From contig JANXWT010000368.1 in the NCBI GenBank assembly GCA_025351035.1, forward strand, positions 1 to 9,794: a stretch of DNA of 9,794 nt, given 5' to 3'. Below, in pieces: positions 7,130 to 9,794 of the stretch; the first letter of the stretch is position 1; every line of letters starts with the position of its first letter. The notes under the pieces are model-generated. The model was not told the origin of the DNA and did not search any database. It saw only the letters and a list, made by a program, of their open reading frames with translations. The stretch is from Opitutia bacterium. Lineage in GTDB: Bacteria; Verrucomicrobiota; Verrucomicrobiia; Opitutales; Opitutaceae. A program made the translations under genes and the position numbers.

Positions 7130-7154
7130 CAATGTCATCTATTATATGACATTG
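7130..7154. repeat. 25-nt dispersed palindrome, copy 3
   Basis: Arms CAATGTCAT (7130-7138) and ATGACATTG (7146-7154) are perfect reverse complements around CTATTAT. Relative to copies 1 and 2, positions 1/25 (A-T to C-G) and 3/23 (G-C to A-T) differ, and both changes keep the pairing; the TGTCA...TGACA core is unchanged. It sits 17 nt after the slyX stop and 117 nt beyond the 3' end of the convergent coiled-coil gene. An operator for either is therefore unlikely, while a 3'-end structure or inserted repeat is possible. The minus strand contains TATAAT at 7146-7141, with no properly spaced -35. Confidence 0.7.
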
Positions 7155-7211
7155 GCTCGGGTGTCACCAGGCGCAGATGTCGGCGCGGGTCCAGACACGG
7201 CAAAGTCGATC

Positions 7212-7231
7212 GCCGGGCAAGAATACCCGGC
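7212..7231 (-). terminator. Candidate hairpin terminator after the coiled-coil gene
   Basis: Arms GCCGGG (7212-7217) and CCCGGC (7226-7231) form a GC-only stem with an 8-nt loop, 40 nt past the stop of the minus-strand gene ending at 7272. Beyond it on the minus strand there is only a weak T-rich stretch (GACTTTG), so efficient intrinsic termination is uncertain. Confidence 0.33.
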
Positions 7232-7262
7232 CTCGCGCAACGTCGCGGAATTGTCCGCACCG

Positions 7263-7281
7263 GCTGTTCGCTCAGAACAGC
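7263..7281 (-). other. Hairpin overlapping the stop codon of the coiled-coil gene
   Basis: GCTGTTC (7263-7269) and GAACAGC (7275-7281) are a perfect 7-bp inverted repeat with a 5-nt loop that includes the TGA stop (7272-7274 on the minus strand). It could help define the mRNA 3' end together with the hairpin at 7212-7231. Overlap with coding sequence means chance cannot be excluded. Confidence 0.3.
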
Positions 7282-8489
7282 GCCGTGATCTCGACGTGCT
7301 GACCCGGCTCCATGGTGATCTCGCCGGTCAGACCTGTGGTTTCGTCGTTCTTGTAGAGCTTGGCGCGGATCGGCGCGGTGGCGTCGTGCGTGGCCCAGCC
7401 CCATTTGCCGATCGAGACGAATTGCATGGGCACGCCTTTGTCCCAACTCAGGCCAGGACCGTCGCCGCGGATGAAAAGCTTGTTGCCGATGCCGATGTAG
7501 GCGGTCGCGAGCAGACGCGTGGCGCCATCGGACGAGGCGGAGGATTCGGCGGGTGCGGCGGAGCCGGACGCGGAATCGTCGGCGGAAGCAATCGTCGGTT
7601 CGAGTTCGGTCGCAGCGGCGGGTGCGGGCTCCACGACCATGGGTGCGGTTGTGTCGGTCAACGCGGGCTCATCGGCTTTCGGTTTGCGGGGCGCGCGCGG
7701 CTTTTTCGGTTTGGGTTCCTCGACGACGGGCGTGGTCGCAACTTCCGTGGCTGGCGCGGCCGGGGCAACTTCGGGCGCAACAGACTTGGCGATTGTTTCC
7801 GCGACCGGTTCGGCGGCGGGCTCGTGCTTTGGCGCAGTCGCCGCGTGGCGGATGCTACTCCCGATCTGGTGGAGTTCCGCGATCTTGGCGTCGAGCGCCA
7901 AGGTGGCGGCAATAAATTTCTCCTCGGTCCTCTGGAGTGCCGCTTCGGCGGCGGTGAACTGCTTGCGCGTGGCGACCTCAAAGGCGGTCCAGTCAACGGT
8001 GGCCTTGTGAATCTTTTCGGCGGCAGCTTTCAACTGCGTGCTGTCGGCGGCGCGGAGGTCGGTGACTTCCTGTTCGAGGGCCTCGTGGTCGTTCTCCTCT
8101 TTTTCGGCGAGAGCCTCGTTGAACTCCGCGAGTTTTTCCTGCATGCGGTAGGGCAAGGTCTCGGCGGCGTGCGCGGATTTGTGCGCGGCTTCCTCGACGG
8201 ACTTGATCTGCGCGGCGGCGCGCGTGAGCGATTCGGTGGCGACGTGCAGACGCTTGACCTGGAGCTCCATCAGGTCGTGGCGCTCCTTGGTGGCCTCGCG
8301 TTCGTCGGCGAAGGCGTCGGCGAGAAAGGGCGCGACGCCAAGCGCGGCCGCGACGATGACGCAGCAAGCGATGGTGACGACCATGCCGGTCGAAAGTGGT
8401 TGCGGGCCGTATTTGGCGAGGAGGAACGCGGTCGCGAGCAGCGCGACGTCACCGAGGATAAAGGGCAGTTTGTTCAGGCGGGGATTCAT
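7272..8489 (-). CDS. Membrane-anchored coiled-coil protein with basic Pro/Ala linker and C-terminal beta-like domain
   Basis: Not a recognised named family. The ATG at 8489 is chosen because it places a membrane segment near the N-terminus; the open frame continues upstream to 8585 without protein character. The 405 residues show: two hydrophobic segments (about 9-26 and 35-57), joined by a short GPQPLS turn; a long charged alpha-helical, probably coiled-coil, region (about 60-215, rich in Ala, Glu, Lys, with EKEENDHEALEQE in the middle); a low-complexity Ala/Pro/Val/Glu linker (about 220-320) with a basic patch PKPKKPRAPRKPK at 259-271; and a compact end domain (about 324-405) with RGDGPGLSWDKGVPM and GKWGW. 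That end resembles small carbohydrate-binding or Ig-like beta folds. The layout suggests an envelope-spanning anchor that presents the end domain, or a scaffold; topology is not determined. Divergent from the small gene at 8584, convergent with slyX. Confidence 0.75.
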   Translation of the reverse strand: MNPRLNKLPFILGDVALLATAFLLAKYGPQPLSTGMVVTIACCVIVAAALGVAPFLADAFADEREATKERHDLMELQVKRLHVATESLTRAAAQIKSVEEAAHKSAHAAETLPYRMQEKLAEFNEALAEKEENDHEALEQEVTDLRAADSTQLKAAAEKIHKATVDWTAFEVATRKQFTAAEAALQRTEEKFIAATLALDAKIAELHQIGSSIRHAATAPKHEPAAEPVAETIAKSVAPEVAPAAPATEVATTPVVEEPKPKKPRAPRKPKADEPALTDTTAPMVVEPAPAAATELEPTIASADDSASGSAAPAESSASSDGATRLLATAYIGIGNKLFIRGDGPGLSWDKGVPMQFVSIGKWGWATHDATAPIRAKLYKNDETTGLTGEITMEPGQHVEITALF

Positions 8490-8525
8490 AAGCGTTGCGC
8501 GCGTGATTCTTTTCGTGTGGCGGAG

Positions 8526-8560
8526 CGGGTTTCTCAAGGCAAAACAGCCTTGAGCACCCG
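8526..8560. promoter_or_regulatory. Two-tier hairpin in the divergent intergenic region
   Basis: Inner arms CTCAAGGC (8533-8540) and GCCTTGAG (8547-8554) pair perfectly around AAAACA; outer arms CGGGT (8526-8530) and ACCCG (8556-8560) also pair, with a TT/C asymmetry between the tiers. It lies 23 nt before the ATG at 8584 and 36 nt from the ATG at 8489, between divergent genes. It could be a 5'-leader structure for either transcript, an operator, or a dispersed repeat. Read leftwards the loop gives TGTTTT but no T-run follows the stem. Confidence 0.45.
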
Positions 8561-8583
8561 GGCGCGGCCAGCATCCTGCGACC

Positions 8584-8856
8584 ATGCCCGTAAACTTTCC
8601 CCACTTCGTGCGCGTTGACCGGGACCAGCGCGGCGGGGTCGGCCACTACGTCGTGCATGCGCACGATCCGCGGTTCGCGCTGGAGCTGGCCCCTGATGGC
8701 GACGCGCCCGACGGGCTGGGCCGCGGGGTGATCAAGCGGCTTTGCGTGCCGAACTCGTGGGCCGGTGACTACGGTCGCTACGCCAAGCTGCTCGCGAAGG
8801 CGCAGGAATTTTTCGCGCAGTCGGGGGAACCGCTGGCGAGCACCCGGGGACGGTAG
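8584..8856 (+). CDS. Small hypothetical protein
   Basis: A 90-residue soluble protein I cannot assign to a family. It starts MPVNFPHFVRVDRDQRGGVGHYVV and carries an aromatic and charged core (RLCVPNSWAGDYGRYAKLLAKAQEFFAQS, about 51-79) whose last part is probably an amphipathic helix. There is no signal peptide or membrane segment. The reading frame has the GC-rich third positions of its neighbours, which supports it being real. Its last codons (STRGR) and its TAG stop run into the inverted repeat at 8851-8911. It diverges from the coiled-coil gene across a 94-bp gap with a strong hairpin, and converges on the membrane protein at 8906-9280. Confidence 0.6.
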   Translation: MPVNFPHFVRVDRDQRGGVGHYVVHAHDPRFALELAPDGDAPDGLGRGVIKRLCVPNSWAGDYGRYAKLLAKAQEFFAQSGEPLASTRGR

Positions 8857-8911
8857 GGCACGCCGGTCCGGCGCGCCGGCTTCGCCGTGGACCAGCAAGT
8901 CCGCCCTACCG
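8851..8911. repeat. GTAG-bounded inverted repeat between convergent genes (REP/BIME-like or bidirectional terminator)
   Basis: The outer arms CGGTAGGGC (8851-8859) and GCCCTACCG (8903-8911) are perfect reverse complements. Inside, GGTCC (8865-8869) pairs with GGACC (8889-8893), and CCGGCGCGCCGG (8868-8879) is itself a palindrome overlapping that arm. Each strand therefore begins GTAGGGC, and the GTAG start followed by a hairpin is the signature of REP sequences mobilised by RAYT transposases. The TAG stop of the + gene (8854-8856) and the TAG stop of the - gene (8906-8908) both lie inside the arms. It may serve as a bidirectional terminator; no T-run is present. Confidence 0.6.
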
Positions 8912-9280
8912 GGTGAGCGCGCGCCAGGTCATGCCCACGAGCGAAATGAGCATGCCGACGCGGATGGAGCCTTCAAAGGTGAGGATGACCAGCACCCATT
9001 TCAACCCGCTCGTGCTGCGCAGGGCATAGCCGATGGCAGTGGTAAGGAGCAGCACGACGCCTTGCGCGCGGCCGAGCGGGTGCAGGAGGAGCGTCGCCAT
9101 CCAGACGTAGTAGGCGATGAGACCGCCGGCCCACGTGGCGGCCATCCAGTCCTTCATCGGGAGTTCGCGCGGGTCGGCGTTCACCTTGATCTGCTTGATG
9201 CCAAGGTAGCGCTCGCTGACGACCAGATGCCACAGCTCAAAGAGGAGGAAGAGCGGCGCGAGCAGGGCGAACGGATTCAC
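8906..9280 (-). CDS. Small integral membrane protein, function unknown
   Basis: A 124-residue hydrophobic protein with about four transmembrane helices (roughly 5-22, 46-67, 71-88 and 93-117), so it sits in the inner membrane. I do not recognise a family. The loop between helices 1 and 2 (SERYLGIKQIKVNADPRELP) is the only sizeable polar part. The start is a GTG at 9280; the next Met is residue 42, after the first helix, so GTG is preferred. It lies 39 bp downstream of the DUF6702-like gene on the same strand and is probably co-transcribed with it. Its stop lies inside the GTAG-bounded repeat. Confidence 0.68.
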   Translation of the reverse strand: MNPFALLAPLFLLFELWHLVVSERYLGIKQIKVNADPRELPMKDWMAATWAGGLIAYYVWMATLLLHPLGRAQGVVLLLTTAIGYALRSTSGLKWVLVILTFEGSIRVGMLISLVGMTWRALTR

Positions 9281-9319
9281 GGAGGCAGCTTTGGCGAACG
9301 CAGTGTTGTCGCCAAGAGT

Positions 9320-9794
9320 TTATCGCGGGAATGCGACGAGCTTCTCCCCGCGGTCGGGGAAAAACACGAGCGTGACCTCGTGCGCGCCGTCGCGCACGCG
9401 CACGGAGTTGAGCTGGTCGCGGAACCCGTCGCCGAGCACGGCGTGCAAAATGCGCGCGCCGTCCGCACCGCCGGGCAGCGGCATCTCGAAGTAAAGCCAG
9501 AGGTGGTTCTCCGCTTCCTTGAGTTTGTGGCCGATGAACGCGAGCGGTTGCGCCGTGCCGTCGCGTGACTTCACAGTGAAAGTTTTGGCGAGGTAGCCGG
9601 CGCAGAGCGCGGCGAGCTCGGTCTGGGGGGTTTTCTCGAGGGAAATGCGGCGACCGGCCTGCTCGGTGAGCTTCCCCTCGAAGTCATCGGCGAACACCTT
9701 CAACGCGACCTCGAGCTTGCCGGTGTCGCGGTTGAAGTCGGCTTCGGCGTGCGAGACATGGAGCGGGTGGGCCGAGGCGAGGCGCGGGAGCAGG
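9320..9794 (-). CDS. DUF6702-like exported protein, 5' end outside the window
   Basis: The frame is open from the right edge to the TAA at 9320-9322 (157 codons visible), and the gene begins beyond the window. A TTG at 9703 within it is not the real start, since in-frame protein continues upstream: LLPRLASAHPLHVSHAEADF, which reads as the end of a signal peptide (cleavage around ASA) followed by the HPxHVS opening of DUF6702-type proteins. Then come NRDTGKLEVALKVFADDFE, the region around LAFIGHKLKEAENHLWLYFE, and the final VTLVFFPDRGEKLVAFPR. DUF6702 is an uncharacterised family of small exported proteins of Gram-negative bacteria. The assignment rests on motif memory and needs a profile search. 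It probably heads or belongs to an operon with the membrane protein downstream. Confidence 0.62.
   Translation of the reverse strand, partial: LLPRLASAHPLHVSHAEADFNRDTGKLEVALKVFADDFEGKLTEQAGRRISLEKTPQTELAALCAGYLAKTFTVKSRDGTAQPLAFIGHKLKEAENHLWLYFEMPLPGGADGARILHAVLGDGFRDQLNSVRVRDGAHEVTLVFFPDRGEKLVAFPR

Noticed and set aside
7146..8618. 490-codon plus-strand frame rich in Gly and Arg opposite the coiled-coil gene
   Set aside because: Low-complexity Gly/Arg translation is the mirror of the Ala/Glu/Pro-rich gene on the minus strand; its ATG lies in palindrome copy 3 and no motif is present.

Overview
The window is GC-rich (roughly two thirds G+C by eye), with gene-dense blocks on both strands, few Shine-Dalgarno sequences and several secreted or lipid-anchored proteins. 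The gene set suggests a Gram-negative bacterium of the Verrucomicrobiota, plausibly an Opitutaceae member: a B12-dependent ribonucleotide reductase with an ATP cone, a CehA/McbA-type PHP hydrolase, lipoprotein nucleotide pyrophosphatases, SlyX and a DUF6702-like protein. This placement is inference from gene content and style, not from a marker gene.

Layout, left to right. 15-2426 (+) is an almost complete class II ribonucleotide reductase. 2427-3207 is a compositionally different stretch (about 50% G+C by hand count). It holds a 25-nt palindrome at each end (2491-2515 and 3099-3123), a related inverted repeat at 2448-2472, and one small, possibly frameshifted, secreted-protein gene on the minus strand. 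3208-4260 (+) is an exported PHP metallohydrolase. Converging on it from the right are two tandem paralogous lipoproteins of the nucleotide pyrophosphatase/phosphodiesterase family (5588-6829 and 4347-5591, both minus), coupled through an ATGA overlap. slyX (6909-7112, +) diverges from that pair. A third copy of the 25-nt palindrome (7130-7154) lies between the 3' ends of slyX and a membrane-anchored coiled-coil protein (7272-8489, minus). On the right are a small conserved-looking protein (8584-8856, +), a GTAG-bounded inverted repeat containing the stop codons of two convergent genes (8851-8911), a four-helix membrane protein (8906-9280, minus) and the 3' part of a DUF6702-like exported protein (9320-9794, minus) running off the right edge.

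Functional reading: dNTP synthesis at the left; in the middle a cluster of exported metallo-hydrolases (PHP plus two NPPs) suited to phosphoester or nucleotide scavenging in the periplasm; on the right mostly uncharacterised envelope proteins. The least explained signal is the dispersed 25-nt palindrome family. Paired arm substitutions between its copies suggest the symmetry is maintained, and two copies bracket the low-GC islet. I see no CRISPR array, tRNA, rRNA, transposase or phage gene. No complete defence or secretion system is recognisable.
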